This document shows positions 1-8,574 of a DNA stretch of 64,000 bases, piece by piece; within the stretch, counting starts at the first letter, position 1, and each line of letters begins with the position of its first letter. The stretch is from assembly GCA_046330955.1 (NCBI GenBank), contig JAXLRT010000001.1, positions 1 through 64,000 of the forward strand, given 5' to 3'. The notes beneath the pieces are model-generated. The model searched no databases and had not been told where the DNA came from. It worked only from the letters and a program-made list of their open reading frames with translations. The translations under genes and the position numbers were made by a program. The DNA is from JADJPO01 sp046330955. GTDB lineage: Bacteria; Actinomycetota; Actinomycetes; Actinomycetales; Kineosporiaceae.

Positions 1-374
1 TCGCCGCGATGACCGTCTTCGTGGGCGCATGGCTGATCTGGAACACCTGGGGGCCGCAGCGCTGGCAGTTCGACCCCCGCAGCCTGAACTACACCCTGCT
101 CACCCTGATCCTGTCATTGCAGGCCTCCTACGCCGCCCCGCTGATCCTGCTGGCCCAGAACCGCCAGGCCGACCGCGACCGGGTGTCGTTCGAGCAGGAT
201 CGCCAGCGCAGCGAGCGGGCGCTGGCCGACACCGAGTACCTGACCCGCGAGATCGCCTCGCTGCGGATCGCGGTGGGCGAACTCACCGAGCTGGTGCGCG
301 ACGTGATGGCCGAGATGCCGCCCGACGAGGTGGCCCGATGGGTCAACCCGGAGCCTCCGGCTGCCGACTCCTGA
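1..374 (+). CDS. DUF1003 family membrane protein, 3' part only
   Basis: This is the C-terminal portion of a gene that begins before the window; the frame is open back to base 3 and the first methionine seen (base 9) is internal. A hydrophobic segment (TVFVGAWLIWNTWG) is followed by FDP, a second hydrophobic segment and the LLAQNRQADRDR stretch, the order typical of DUF1003 proteins. A charged, probably coiled-coil tail follows. The biochemical role of DUF1003 is unknown. In many actinobacteria it lies beside mgtE and mrp; mrp is two genes downstream here, which supports the assignment. The stop is 3 bases before the GTG of the next gene, so the two are probably co-transcribed. Confidence 0.75.
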   Translation, partial: AAMTVFVGAWLIWNTWGPQRWQFDPRSLNYTLLTLILSLQASYAAPLILLAQNRQADRDRVSFEQDRQRSERALADTEYLTREIASLRIAVGELTELVRDVMAEMPPDEVARWVNPEPPAADS

Positions 375-377
375 GAG

Positions 378-2570
378 GTGACCGCCGCCTCGACCCCGAT
401 TCCCGGCCTGCCGCTGCGGCGGCGACTGGGTGATGTGCTGGTGGACTCCGGGCTGCTCACCCCGGAACAACTCGACCTGGCCCTGGAGAGTCAGCGGGTC
501 GCCAAGGGCGATCGACGCCGGCTCGGCCAGGTGGTGGCCGACCTCGGGCTGGCCTCCGAACGCGACGTGGCCGAGTGCCTGGCGAACCTGCTCGGCCTGA
601 AGATGGTCGACCTGTCCAAGACGGTGCCGGCGCCGGACGTCGTCCGGCTGCTGCCCCGCCAGGTCGCCGAGCGCACCCGGGTGCTGGTGCTCGACCGCAC
701 GCCCCACGGCCTGGTCGTGGCCTGCGCCGACCCGACGAACGTGCTGGCGCTGGACGACGTCCGGCTGCACACGCGCTCGCTCGAACTCACCGTGCTGGTG
801 GCCACCGAGACCCAGATCCGCGACCAGATCAACCGGGCCTGGGCGCTGGGCCAGGACGACTCCTCCGTCGCGGCGCTGACCGACGAGGGCGAGGACGAGG
901 ACGATTCGGGCCCGAGCGGCGGCGCCGACGACGAGGCGCCGATCGTCAAGCTGGTCAACCAGATCCTGGCGGACGCCGTGCGCACCCGGGCCTCCGACAT
1001 CCACGTCGAGGTGCAGCGCGAGGCGCTGCGGGTGCGCTACCGCATCGACGGTCTGCTGCGCGACGTGATGAACGCGCCCAAGCGGATCGCGACCCCGGTG
1101 ATCAGCCGCATCAAGATCATCTCGGGGCTGGACATCGCCGAGCGCCGTATCCCGCAGGACGGGCGCACCCGGTTCTCGCTCGAGGGCATGGCGATCGACG
1201 CCCGGGTGTCGACCCTGCCCAGCCTGCACGGCGAGAAGGTCGTGATCCGGCTGCTGGCGCGGGGCGATGCGATCCCCTCGCTCGAGGGGCTGGGGTTCGA
1301 GACCAAGCAGCTGGCGACCTTCCACGCCTCACTCGCCGTCCCCCAGGGCCTGGTGCTGATCACCGGGCCGACGGGGTCCGGCAAGACCAACACGCTCTAC
1401 TCGGCGATCGCCGAGATCCGCACCCCCGAGAAGAACATCGTCACCCTCGAGGACCCCATCGAGGTGCAACTGCCCGGCATCACCCAGGTCGGGGTGAACG
1501 TCAAGGCGGGCATGACCTTCGCCGCGGGGTTGCGCTCGATCCTGCGCCAGGACCCCGACATCATCCTGGTCGGCGAGGTGCGCGACGGCGAGACCGCCGA
1601 GCTGGCCCTCAAGGCCGCCATGACCGGTCACCTGGTGCTCACCACCCTGCACACCAACTCGGCCGTCGCGGCGGTGACCCGGCTGGTCGACATGGGCATC
1701 GAGCCGTTCATGGTCGCCTCCTCGCTGACCTGCGCGATCGCCCAGCGCCTGGTGCGCCGGCCGTGTGAGGCCTGCGCCGCGCCCTACCTGCCGGACGACG
1801 TCACGCTCACCCTGCTCGGCCTGACCAAGGCCGACCTGGCCGGCGCCCGGCCGATGAAGGGCGTCGGCTGCTCGGAGTGCGGCGACACCGGTTATCGCGG
1901 CCGGACCGCGGTCTACGAGGTGCTCGAGGTGGACGGCGCGATGCGTCAGGTGTTGCTGTCCGACCCGAGCGAGGCGGCGATCTCGGCGCAGGCACGAGCC
2001 GCCGGCATGGCCACGCTGCGGGCCGCCGCGCTGGACAAGGCCGCCCACGGACTGACCACCTACGAGGAGGCGATCCGGGTCACCCACGCCGACCACTCGG
2101 GTGGGTCCAGCTGCCCCGCGTGCCGGCGTCCGGTCGAGCAGGGCATGGTGGTCTGCCCGTGGTGTGCCACCACGCTCGATCGAGGTCACTGCCACTCGTG
2201 CGCCAAGCAGTTGGACGCCGACTGGCGGATCTGCCCGTGGTGCCGGACGCCGGCCGAGCCGTCCCCGACGGCACGTCACGTCACCGGCCCCGCACCGAGC
2301 CGTCAGGGCGCTGCGCGACCGCCCCAACAGCAGGCCCCGCAGCACCCCCAGCCGGCCCCGCAACCGGCTCAGCAGCAGCCCCGGCAGGCCGCGCCGCAGC
2401 AGCAGCAACCCCAGCAGCGCCCACCCCAGGCACCGGCCCAGCGGCCCGCCCAGGCTCCCCCGGCGGCGCAGGTGCCCCGTCAGGGGTCGCCGTCCAACCC
2501 GCCGGCGGCCCCGCCCCCGGCCCCACCGGCCGGCCAACCGGCGCGCCGTCCGGCCGCTCCGCCCGCATAG
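378..2570 (+). CDS. GspE/PilB-type secretion ATPase with C-terminal double zinc ribbon and Pro/Gln-rich tail
   Basis: This is a 730-residue cytoplasmic ATPase of the type II secretion/type IV pilus assembly family. An N-terminal MshEN-like domain spans roughly residues 10-150. The ATPase core carries Walker A GPTGSGKT at 330-337, then EDPIE and the GEVRDGETAE Walker B region. The family zinc site is visible as C463-x2-C466 and C498-x2-C501. Beyond the usual family end there are four more CxxC pairs (579/582, 593/596, 605/608, 619/622), a double zinc-ribbon pattern, then about 90 residues rich in Pro, Gln and Ala. No pilin, platform protein or prepilin peptidase is in the window, so the partner machine is unknown. 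The GTG start is 3 bases after the DUF1003 stop. The family is clear; the role of the tail is not. Confidence 0.85.
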   Translation: MTAASTPIPGLPLRRRLGDVLVDSGLLTPEQLDLALESQRVAKGDRRRLGQVVADLGLASERDVAECLANLLGLKMVDLSKTVPAPDVVRLLPRQVAERTRVLVLDRTPHGLVVACADPTNVLALDDVRLHTRSLELTVLVATETQIRDQINRAWALGQDDSSVAALTDEGEDEDDSGPSGGADDEAPIVKLVNQILADAVRTRASDIHVEVQREALRVRYRIDGLLRDVMNAPKRIATPVISRIKIISGLDIAERRIPQDGRTRFSLEGMAIDARVSTLPSLHGEKVVIRLLARGDAIPSLEGLGFETKQLATFHASLAVPQGLVLITGPTGSGKTNTLYSAIAEIRTPEKNIVTLEDPIEVQLPGITQVGVNVKAGMTFAAGLRSILRQDPDIILVGEVRDGETAELALKAAMTGHLVLTTLHTNSAVAAVTRLVDMGIEPFMVASSLTCAIAQRLVRRPCEACAAPYLPDDVTLTLLGLTKADLAGARPMKGVGCSECGDTGYRGRTAVYEVLEVDGAMRQVLLSDPSEAAISAQARAAGMATLRAAALDKAAHGLTTYEEAIRVTHADHSGGSSCPACRRPVEQGMVVCPWCATTLDRGHCHSCAKQLDADWRICPWCRTPAEPSPTARHVTGPAPSRQGAARPPQQQAPQHPQPAPQPAQQQPRQAAPQQQQPQQRPPQAPAQRPAQAPPAAQVPRQGSPSNPPAAPPPAPPAGQPARRPAAPPA

Positions 2571-2627
2571 CGGGACCGACCAGGCCCCGACCGCGCCCCG
2601 CGGGTCAGGGCACCCTACGATCGGGGT

Positions 2628-3770
2628 ATGTCTGCTACGTCCACGTCCCCCTCGCTCGACGCGATCCGGTCCGCCCTGGCCACGGTGAACGACCCCGAGA
2701 TCCGCAAGCCGATCACCGAACTCGAGATGGTGCGGGCGGTCGACGTCGACGGCGCGCACGTGACGGTCGACGTCCTGCTCACCGTGCCCGGCTGCCCGAT
2801 GAAGGACCAGATCACCCGCGAGGTCACCGCGGCGGTGAAGACCGTCGAGGGTGTGGACGAGGTCACCGTCACCCTCGGGGTGATGAGCGAGGAACAGCGC
2901 ACCGGCCTGCGCCAGAAGCTGCGCGGCGGGCCGGCCCAGGGCCGCGACATCGTGTTCAACCGCGCCGGCAACACCACCCGGGTCTACGCCATCGCCTCGG
3001 GCAAGGGCGGCGTCGGCAAATCGAGCGTCACCGTCAACCTGGCCGCCGCGCTGGCCGCGCAGGGCCTGGCCGTCGGGGTGCTGGACGCCGACGTCTACGG
3101 CTTCTCGGTGCCGCGCATGCTCGGCGTGACCGGCCAGCCCACCAAGGTCGACGACATGATCATGCCGCCGGTCTCGCACGACGTGAAGGTCATCTCGATC
3201 GGCATGTTCGTGCCCGGCAACCAGCCCGTCGTGTGGCGTGGCCCGATGCTGCACCGCGCGCTGGAGCAGTTCCTCGCCGATGTCTACTGGGGCGACCTCG
3301 ACGTGCTGCTGCTCGACCTGCCGCCCGGCACCGGCGACGTCGCGATCTCGATGGCACAGCTGCTGCCGACCGCCGAACTGCTCGTGGTGACCACCCCGCA
3401 GACCGCCGCCGCCGAGGTGGCCGAGCGGGCCGGAGCGATCGCGCTGCAGACCAAGCAGCAGATCATCGGCGTGGTCGAGAACATGTCCTGGCTGGAGCTG
3501 CCCGACGGCACCCGCATGGAACTGTTCGGCGCCGGCGGCGGCCAGGCGGTCGCCGACTCCCTCACCCAGGCGGTCGGGGCGAAGGTGCCACTGCTCGGCC
3601 AGATTCCGATGGACGTCGCGCTGCGCACCGGTGGGGACGACGGCACCCCCGTCGTCCTCAGCGCCCCCGACACCCCGGCCGCGCAGGCACTCCGCGCGGT
3701 CGCCGAGACCCTGGCCGCCCGCGGCCGCACCCTGGTCGGCCGCACGCTGGGTCTGACCAAGATCGGCTGA
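2628..3770 (+). CDS. mrp: Mrp/NBP35-family Fe-S carrier ATPase
   Basis: A 380-residue P-loop ATPase of the Mrp/ApbC family, which handles iron-sulfur clusters in the cytoplasm. An N-terminal MIP18-like (DUF59) domain occupies about residues 5-100. The deviant Walker A GKGGVGKS is at 125-132, and the ADVYGFSVP and DLPPGTGDV motifs follow. The CxxC pair that holds a bridging cluster in many Mrp proteins is absent after VVENMSWLE, which I recall is also so in mycobacterial Mrp. It converges on tatB, 55 bases away. It lies 57 bases after the PilB-like gene and may belong to the same transcript. Confidence 0.9.
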   Translation: MSATSTSPSLDAIRSALATVNDPEIRKPITELEMVRAVDVDGAHVTVDVLLTVPGCPMKDQITREVTAAVKTVEGVDEVTVTLGVMSEEQRTGLRQKLRGGPAQGRDIVFNRAGNTTRVYAIASGKGGVGKSSVTVNLAAALAAQGLAVGVLDADVYGFSVPRMLGVTGQPTKVDDMIMPPVSHDVKVISIGMFVPGNQPVVWRGPMLHRALEQFLADVYWGDLDVLLLDLPPGTGDVAISMAQLLPTAELLVVTTPQTAAAEVAERAGAIALQTKQQIIGVVENMSWLELPDGTRMELFGAGGGQAVADSLTQAVGAKVPLLGQIPMDVALRTGGDDGTPVVLSAPDTPAAQALRAVAETLAARGRTLVGRTLGLTKIG

Positions 3771-3825
3771 GCTCGTCCGCAGCGAGCCGAGCAAGGGGGT
3801 GCCCCGAGCAGTGCCCCGAACGCAG

Positions 3826-4251
3826 CTAGGTGGCGTCGGGGTCGAACCGCGGGCCGGATGGCGCGACGTCCGGGGCACCGGCAGAGCTGCCGGATTCTGA
3901 CACCGTCGACCCGGCCCCTCGCTCGTCGCGCGCCGTCCGGGACGAGCCGTTGGCCGTCGTCCCGGTGCTCTTCAGGCCCAGCGGGTCGTCGGGGTCGAAG
4001 GTGTCGGCCAGCGCCTCGCGCACGATGCGGCGCGGGTCGTACTGGCGGGGGTCGAGCTTGCGCCAGTCGACCTCGTCGAACTCCGGCCCCAACTCCTGAC
4101 GCACCTGCTCGGTGGCGCCCTGGGCCATCCGGCGCAGCTCCTTCACCAACCGGGCCAGCTGCTGGGTGTACTGCGGCAACCGCTCCGGGCCCAGCACGAT
4201 CGCGGCCACCGCGAGCAGCACGATGAACTCGGGACCGCTGATGCCGAACAC
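3826..4251 (-). CDS. tatB: Twin-arginine translocase subunit TatB
   Basis: A 141-residue protein with the TatA/B architecture: one N-terminal membrane helix (FGISGPEFIVLLAVAAIVL), a GPERLP hinge and a long amphipathic helix, then an acidic disordered tail. TatB recognises twin-arginine signal peptides of folded exported proteins at the inner membrane. The length and the E/P-containing hinge favour TatB over TatA. It starts 9 bases after htrA ends, as the fourth gene of the sigE-rseA-htrA-tatB cluster, an arrangement I recall from mycobacteria. No tatA or tatC is in the window. Confidence 0.88.
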   Translation of the reverse strand: MFGISGPEFIVLLAVAAIVLGPERLPQYTQQLARLVKELRRMAQGATEQVRQELGPEFDEVDWRKLDPRQYDPRRIVREALADTFDPDDPLGLKSTGTTANGSSRTARDERGAGSTVSESGSSAGAPDVAPSGPRFDPDAT

Positions 4252-4260
4252 CAGCGAACC

Positions 4261-5679
4261 TTAACGCCCGGCCGCGACCAGCGTCACCGTGACCGTGCGC
4301 TCGGACCCACCCCGGCGAACGGTCAGCTGCACCGTGTCGCCGACGGCCTTGGCCCGGATGGCCACGATCAACTCCACGGACGACGTCACCGGGCGTCCGT
4401 CGATCGCGACGATCACGTCACCGGCCTTGATCCCGGCCTTGTCCGCCGGGCCGCCCGCCTGCACCGGCTGGGTGGTGCCCTCCGGGCGCTCCAGCACCCG
4501 CACGCCCTCGCCGTCGTACGTCGAGTCGAGGCTGACCCCGATGATCGGGTAGTCCGCCTTGCCCTTGGTGATCAACATGGCCGCGATCCGGCGCGCCTGG
4601 TTGGACGGGATCGCGAAACCGAGCCCGATGTTGCCCCCGCTGGGCCCGACCGACCCGGGCGCGCGGGCGATGGCCGAGTTGATGCCGATGACCGCCCCGG
4701 TGGCGTCGACCAGCGGCCCACCGGAGTTGCCCGGGTTGATCGCCGCATCGGTCTGGATGGCGTTGATGTACGAGGCGTCTGAGGCGGACTCACCGGCGCT
4801 GACCGGCCGGTTCTTGGCGCTGACGATGCCGGTGGTGACCGTGCCCTGCAGCCCGAGCGGTGCCCCGATGGCGATCACCGGGTCGCCCACGGCCACCCGG
4901 TCGGAGTCGCCGAAGGTCAGCGCCGGCCGCGAGCCGGTGTCCACCTTCAGCACCGCCAGGTCGTACGAGGCGTCCTTGCCGACCACGGTCGCCGACTTGT
5001 GGGTGCCGTCGTCGAACACCACGGTCAGCTTGGGGTTCGTCACCGCCGAGACCACGTGGTTGTTGGTCAGCACGTGCCCCTGGCTGTCCATGACGAAGCC
5101 GGAGCCGCTGCCCTCACCCTGGCTGCCACTGACCATGATCTGCACGGTGCTGGTGAGCACCGCCGAGGCAACCGCCGCGACGCTGTTCGCCGGCCGGGTG
5201 ATCGCGGGGGCGGGCACGACCCGGCCGGACGAGGTGCCCTGGTCGACCCCGACGGTGCCCAGCGTGCCGGTGCGCGCCATCAGCCACACCCCTGCGGCCC
5301 CGCCGAGCACCCCGAGCAGCAGGACGGCGGTCGCCGCGGCGAACAACCGCGCCCCGGTCATCCGGCGGCGGGCGCCACCCGCAGCCACCCGGGCGAGCAG
5401 GTCGAGGTCCGGCGTGGCAGGCCCACCCGGCACCGGCACAGTCGGCACCGGCACGGTCGGCACGGGCACAGTCGGCACGGGCACGGTCGGCGCTGTCGGG
5501 ACGGGTTCGGTCGGCGCAGCGCCGTACCCCGGTGGTGGCGGCAGGGGGACGGGGGCGGTCTGCGGCAGGGGTGGCGGTGACCCGACACCGGTCGCCGGTC
5601 CGGCCGGCTGGTCGCCGAAGGACGGCGAGCCATCGGTCGTCGAGGGCCGCGCCCAGCCGTGATCGGGGTGTTGCGTCAT
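4261..5679 (-). CDS. htrA: HtrA/DegP-like membrane-anchored serine protease with PDZ domain
   Basis: A 472-residue trypsin-like protease for envelope protein quality control. A cytoplasmic Pro-rich N-terminus contains VPVPT repeats; one membrane helix is at about 111-135, and the protease domain faces outward. The catalytic triad is visible as His208 (TNNHVV), Asp240 (SYDLAVLK) and Ser319 (GNSGGP). A PDZ domain covers about 375-465. A GGAGGG ribosome-binding site lies just upstream of the ATG. It follows rseA by 44 bases in the SigE stress operon, so it is likely induced by cell-envelope stress. Confidence 0.92.
   Translation of the reverse strand: MTQHPDHGWARPSTTDGSPSFGDQPAGPATGVGSPPPLPQTAPVPLPPPPGYGAAPTEPVPTAPTVPVPTVPVPTVPVPTVPVPGGPATPDLDLLARVAAGGARRRMTGARLFAAATAVLLLGVLGGAAGVWLMARTGTLGTVGVDQGTSSGRVVPAPAITRPANSVAAVASAVLTSTVQIMVSGSQGEGSGSGFVMDSQGHVLTNNHVVSAVTNPKLTVVFDDGTHKSATVVGKDASYDLAVLKVDTGSRPALTFGDSDRVAVGDPVIAIGAPLGLQGTVTTGIVSAKNRPVSAGESASDASYINAIQTDAAINPGNSGGPLVDATGAVIGINSAIARAPGSVGPSGGNIGLGFAIPSNQARRIAAMLITKGKADYPIIGVSLDSTYDGEGVRVLERPEGTTQPVQAGGPADKAGIKAGDVIVAIDGRPVTSSVELIVAIRAKAVGDTVQLTVRRGGSERTVTVTLVAAGR
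5428..5487. repeat. Four 15-base tandem units inside htrA
   Basis: Four units of the pattern cggcac[c/g]ggcac[a/g]gt run head to tail. On the coding strand each encodes one Thr-Val-Pro-Val-Pro step of the disordered N-terminal region of HtrA. The in-frame 15-base period means the number of copies can change without breaking the gene. Confidence 0.85.
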
Positions 5680-5723
5680 CGGGCGAGGACCCTCCGGATC
5701 GGGTGATCAGACCGGACGCCGGG

Positions 5724-6455
5724 TCAGCGTCCGGGCGCGGTACCGCCGAGCCAACGCCCCGGCAGGGCGTTCACGATCGGCAACCCGGTCATGGTTATCA
5801 CAGTCCGGGCCATCGACAGGTTCGCCTTGGGCGCCATGGTCGCGTTGACCGACGGCGAGACCACGCTCAACGCGAAGACCCCGGCGCCGAGCACGCCCAT
5901 CGAGCCGGCGACCGTGGCGGCGAACCGGGTTCGACCGGGCCGGCGGGCCAGCTGCGCGCGACGGCGTCCGAGGGCGGGCCGGACCGACGCGGCCGCGGGG
6001 TCCGGGGTTCCGGTGGGGCGTGGGGACGATCCCGGACGCCGCGAGCCGGCGGGTCCGGCGTCCGGACGAGCGGTCGGGTCCCACGGGGCGGGCCGGCCGG
6101 GGTCGATGACCCGGGTGGTGGTCGCCGGGCCGACGGTGATCAGCTGCCCGGAACCGTCGGACGAGGTGTCGGCCAGGGCCTGGTCGTCGGCCACTGCGCC
6201 GACCGGATCGACCGGTTCGGCCGGGTCGACCGGATCGGCGGCCACCAGGGCGGGCACGGCCAGCAGGCGTGCCATGAAGTCGCCGGACGGCGCCGGGACG
6301 TCGAGCGCCGACAACCGGGCTTTGGTCAGGCGTTCGGCCTCGACCATCTCGCGGCAGGTCCCGCAGCCGGCCAGGTGGGCGTGCGCGGACTCGGTCTCGG
6401 CCGCCCCCAGCCGCGCATCCACCAGGTCACTGATGCGCGACTCGAGGTGGCTCAC
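5724..6455 (-). CDS. rseA: Zinc-binding anti-sigma factor of SigE
   Basis: A 243-residue membrane-associated anti-sigma factor. The N-terminal zinc-finger (ZAS) signature H27-x3-C31-x2-C34 is present within AHAHLAGCGTC. A long Pro/Asp-rich linker leads to one likely membrane helix (VAGSMGVLGAGVFALSVV). Such proteins hold their sigma factor inactive until an envelope or redox signal or proteolysis releases it. The ATG overlaps the sigE stop by four bases (ATGA), giving translational coupling and supporting the pairing. The mycobacterial RseA is soluble as I recall, so the apparent C-terminal helix may be a lineage difference. Confidence 0.85.
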   Translation of the reverse strand: MSHLESRISDLVDARLGAAETESAHAHLAGCGTCREMVEAERLTKARLSALDVPAPSGDFMARLLAVPALVAADPVDPAEPVDPVGAVADDQALADTSSDGSGQLITVGPATTTRVIDPGRPAPWDPTARPDAGPAGSRRPGSSPRPTGTPDPAAASVRPALGRRRAQLARRPGRTRFAATVAGSMGVLGAGVFALSVVSPSVNATMAPKANLSMARTVITMTGLPIVNALPGRWLGGTAPGR

Positions 6456-7147
6456 CGGGTCACCCCCGTGCCGCTGCTGAGCACGACCGGGCCGACGCTG
6501 GTGCGCGTGGCCGTCGGACGCTGGCGGTCGGCGTCCGGACGGCGGTGTGCCAGGGCCTGGCGCAGCTGGGCCCGGCCACGGTGGATCCGGGAGCGAACCG
6601 TTCCCAACTTGATGTCCAACGTCGCCGCGATCTCCTCGTAGGACAGACCTTCGATGTCACACAGCACCACGGCCGCCCGGAACTCCGGGGGCAGGGTGTC
6701 CAGGGCAGCCTGAACGTCACGATCGAGGTTGTTGTACTCCCACATCCGCTCCGGGCCGACGTCCGTGCCGGCGATGCGGGTGTCGGCGTCCTCGGGCAGG
6801 GCATCGAACCGGATCCGCTTCTTGCGGCGGACCTGGTCGAGGAACAGGTTGGTGGTGATCCGGTGCAGCCAGCCCTCGAAGGTGCCGGGCGTGTACGAGG
6901 ACAGCGACCGGAACACCCGCACGAAGACCTCCTGCGTGAGGTCCTCGGCATCGTGCTGGTTGCCGGTCAGCCGGTAGGCCAGGCGGTAGACCCGGGCCGA
7001 GTGCTGGGTGACCACTTCTTCCCAGGTGGGAGGGGTCCACGGCTGTTCGGCGGCGGCCAGCGGCACCGCTCCGGGCACGACCGCGGGCACGATCGTGGGC
7101 GCAGCGTCCACGGCAGCAACCTGCCCGCTCTCGCCCGACTCGCTCAC
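6452..7147 (-). CDS. sigE: ECF sigma factor SigE
   Basis: An extracytoplasmic-function sigma-70 factor. Region 2 is recognised by YRLAYRLTGNQHDAEDLTQE and FEGWLHRITTNLFLD. Region 4 is recognised by LPPEFRAAVVLCDIEGLSYE and GTVRSRIHRGR. Both closely resemble mycobacterial SigE. The frame is open to base 7459, but I place the start at GTG 7147: a GGGGAGAGG ribosome-binding site sits about five bases before it, and codons upstream lose the high-GC third-position pattern. ATG 7240 and the adjacent GTG 7150 are alternatives. It should direct transcription of its own operon and envelope-stress genes. Confidence 0.9.
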   Translation of the reverse strand: MSESGESGQVAAVDAAPTIVPAVVPGAVPLAAAEQPWTPPTWEEVVTQHSARVYRLAYRLTGNQHDAEDLTQEVFVRVFRSLSSYTPGTFEGWLHRITTNLFLDQVRRKKRIRFDALPEDADTRIAGTDVGPERMWEYNNLDRDVQAALDTLPPEFRAAVVLCDIEGLSYEEIAATLDIKLGTVRSRIHRGRAQLRQALAHRRPDADRQRPTATRTSVGPVVLSSGTGVTR

Positions 7148-7268
7148 CACGGCCCTCTCCCCGAGACGTTCCCTCAGCGTCCGGCGACGCAACGCGCGCG
7201 CCGGCAGAGGTACGGCATACACCGACACCTGGACTCCCATCCTCGCCCACGACGGAGCTTCTGCCCAG

Positions 7269-7297
7269 CCAACGGGGCCGACGCGGTGTCGGTTCCC
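7269..7297 (-). promoter_or_regulatory. SigE-type (ECF) promoter upstream of sigE
   Basis: On the minus strand GGGAAC (7297-7292) is separated by 17 bases from CGTTGG (7274-7269), matching the GGAAC/CGTT consensus of actinobacterial ECF sigma factors of the SigE class. Transcription would start near 7262 and give a leader of roughly 115 bases to GTG 7147. This predicts that SigE activates its own operon. Confidence 0.65.
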
Positions 7298-7397
7298 GGC
7301 ACTCCGGCGCCCGCAGCGGAGCACCGTCGAACTAGGCTGTGCACCGCACGAACCCTCACGCGACCTCACGGCGTGTTGAATACGCGGTACCACAGCA

Positions 7398-8111
7398 GTG
7401 CCACACACGCCGCCTCGAACCGACAGGAGTGCCACGATCAGCGCCCCGAGCCCTGCCACCTGGGCCTACACCGAGAACTTCGTGCCCGAGGACGACATCG
7501 TCGATCGGGCGCGTAGTCGTGCCCGTGAGCTGGGCTGCGACGCGGTGACCCCGGGCGCCGGTGCCGTGCTGGGACTGCTGGCCGCGGCGGTGCAGGCCAA
7601 GTCCGTGGTCGAGATCGGTACCGGGGCGGGGGTCTCGGGGATCTACCTGTTGCGGGGCATGCCCGCGGACGGCGTGCTGACCACGATCGACGTGGAGGCC
7701 GAGAACCAGCGGGCGGCCCGGGAGGCCTTCGGCGAGGTGGGCGCACGGCCCAACCGCACCCGGGTGATCTGCGGGCGGGCGCTCGACGTGCTGCCCCGGC
7801 TGACCGATGCGGCCTACGACCTGGTGCTCGTCGACGCCGGGCCGGGGCAGTGCGAGCGCCACGTCGAGCAGGGGCTGCGGCTGGTGCGGCCGGGCGGCGT
7901 CCTGGTGGTCAACGACGCCCTCTGGCACGGCCGGGTGGTCGACCCGGCGCAGCGGGACGGCGCCACGACGGCGATGCGCGAGGCGGCCAAGCGGCTGCGG
8001 GACGACGACCGCCTGCTGCCGGCCCTGCTGCCCGTGGGCGGTGGGCTGCTCATCGCGGCGTTGCCGGCCACCAACGGCGTCTCGCCAGGGGGCATGGGGG
8101 GCGCGAGGTGA
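7398..8111 (+). CDS. SAM-dependent O-methyltransferase (Rv1220c-like)
   Basis: A class I methyltransferase of about 225-237 residues. The SAM-binding glycine motif VVEIGTGAGVSG is followed by TTIDVE, the acidic end of strand 2, and LVLVDAGP. It resembles the mycobacterial O-methyltransferase divergent from sigE, and the same divergent layout is seen here. The methyl acceptor is unknown. The only ATG/GTG option is GTG 7398, which has no ribosome-binding site and is followed by atypical codons. A perfect AGGAG lies seven bases before an in-frame ATC at 7437, so the true start may be that rare codon. Confidence 0.85.
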   Translation: MPHTPPRTDRSATISAPSPATWAYTENFVPEDDIVDRARSRARELGCDAVTPGAGAVLGLLAAAVQAKSVVEIGTGAGVSGIYLLRGMPADGVLTTIDVEAENQRAAREAFGEVGARPNRTRVICGRALDVLPRLTDAAYDLVLVDAGPGQCERHVEQGLRLVRPGGVLVVNDALWHGRVVDPAQRDGATTAMREAAKRLRDDDRLLPALLPVGGGLLIAALPATNGVSPGGMGGAR

Positions 8112-8118
8112 GACCCCA

Positions 8119-8481
8119 CTGACCGACGACCCCTTCGTCACCCAACCGGTACCGGTTCAGGCCGGCACTCCGACTCCCCCACGCCGCCTGCTGCGCGGTT
8201 CGGAGCAACTCGCCCACCTGGTGGGGGCTCGGTTGCTGGTCGGGATCACGTTCCGCGACCCCAGTGGCGCCGTGCTGCGCTCGGACCAGTTCTGTGGCCG
8301 GGTGATCGAGGTCGCCGAGGGCGTGGTCGTGGTCGAACGCGGCGGCGAGCAGGCGGTGCTGCCGGCCGACGCCGGGGCCTACGAGACCGCCCAGCCCGGC
8401 CGGTACGTGCTGCAGAACACCGGCGAGGCGGTGCTGGACCCCGACTACCTGACCGTCTGGGACGTCCAGGTCGACTCCTGA
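8119..8481 (+). CDS. Conserved-looking hypothetical protein, possible CTG start
   Basis: An open frame of about 120 residues with strong GC third-position bias. The product begins LTDDPFVTQPVPVQ and contains SEQLAHLVGARLLVGITFRD, then a beta-rich segment ending LTVWDVQVDS. I do not recognise the family. There is no ATG, GTG or TTG at a sensible place. The GAGGTGAG around the preceding stop lies about six bases before CTG 8119, so I use that as start; it is an inference. It follows the methyltransferase directly and is probably co-transcribed with it. Confidence 0.55.
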   Translation: MTDDPFVTQPVPVQAGTPTPPRRLLRGSEQLAHLVGARLLVGITFRDPSGAVLRSDQFCGRVIEVAEGVVVVERGGEQAVLPADAGAYETAQPGRYVLQNTGEAVLDPDYLTVWDVQVDS

Positions 8482-8574
8482 GCCACGCGAGCCGGACGAC
8501 GCCGCGGACGACGACCCGGACGACGCCCGGCTCGAGGCACTCAAGCTCGTCGTGCGGGCACCGATGTTCCTGCC

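Noticed and set aside
114..1325. Long minus-strand frame opposite the PilB-like gene
   Set aside because: It is a shadow of high-GC codon bias: low-complexity Arg/Gly/His product, while the plus strand has clear ATPase motifs. The same applies to other long antisense frames, such as 1329-3878 and the 34780-37863 extension.
7148..7459. N-terminal extension of SigE to 7459
   Set aside because: It would cover the candidate SigE promoter and the start of the divergent methyltransferase, and its codons lack GC3 bias.
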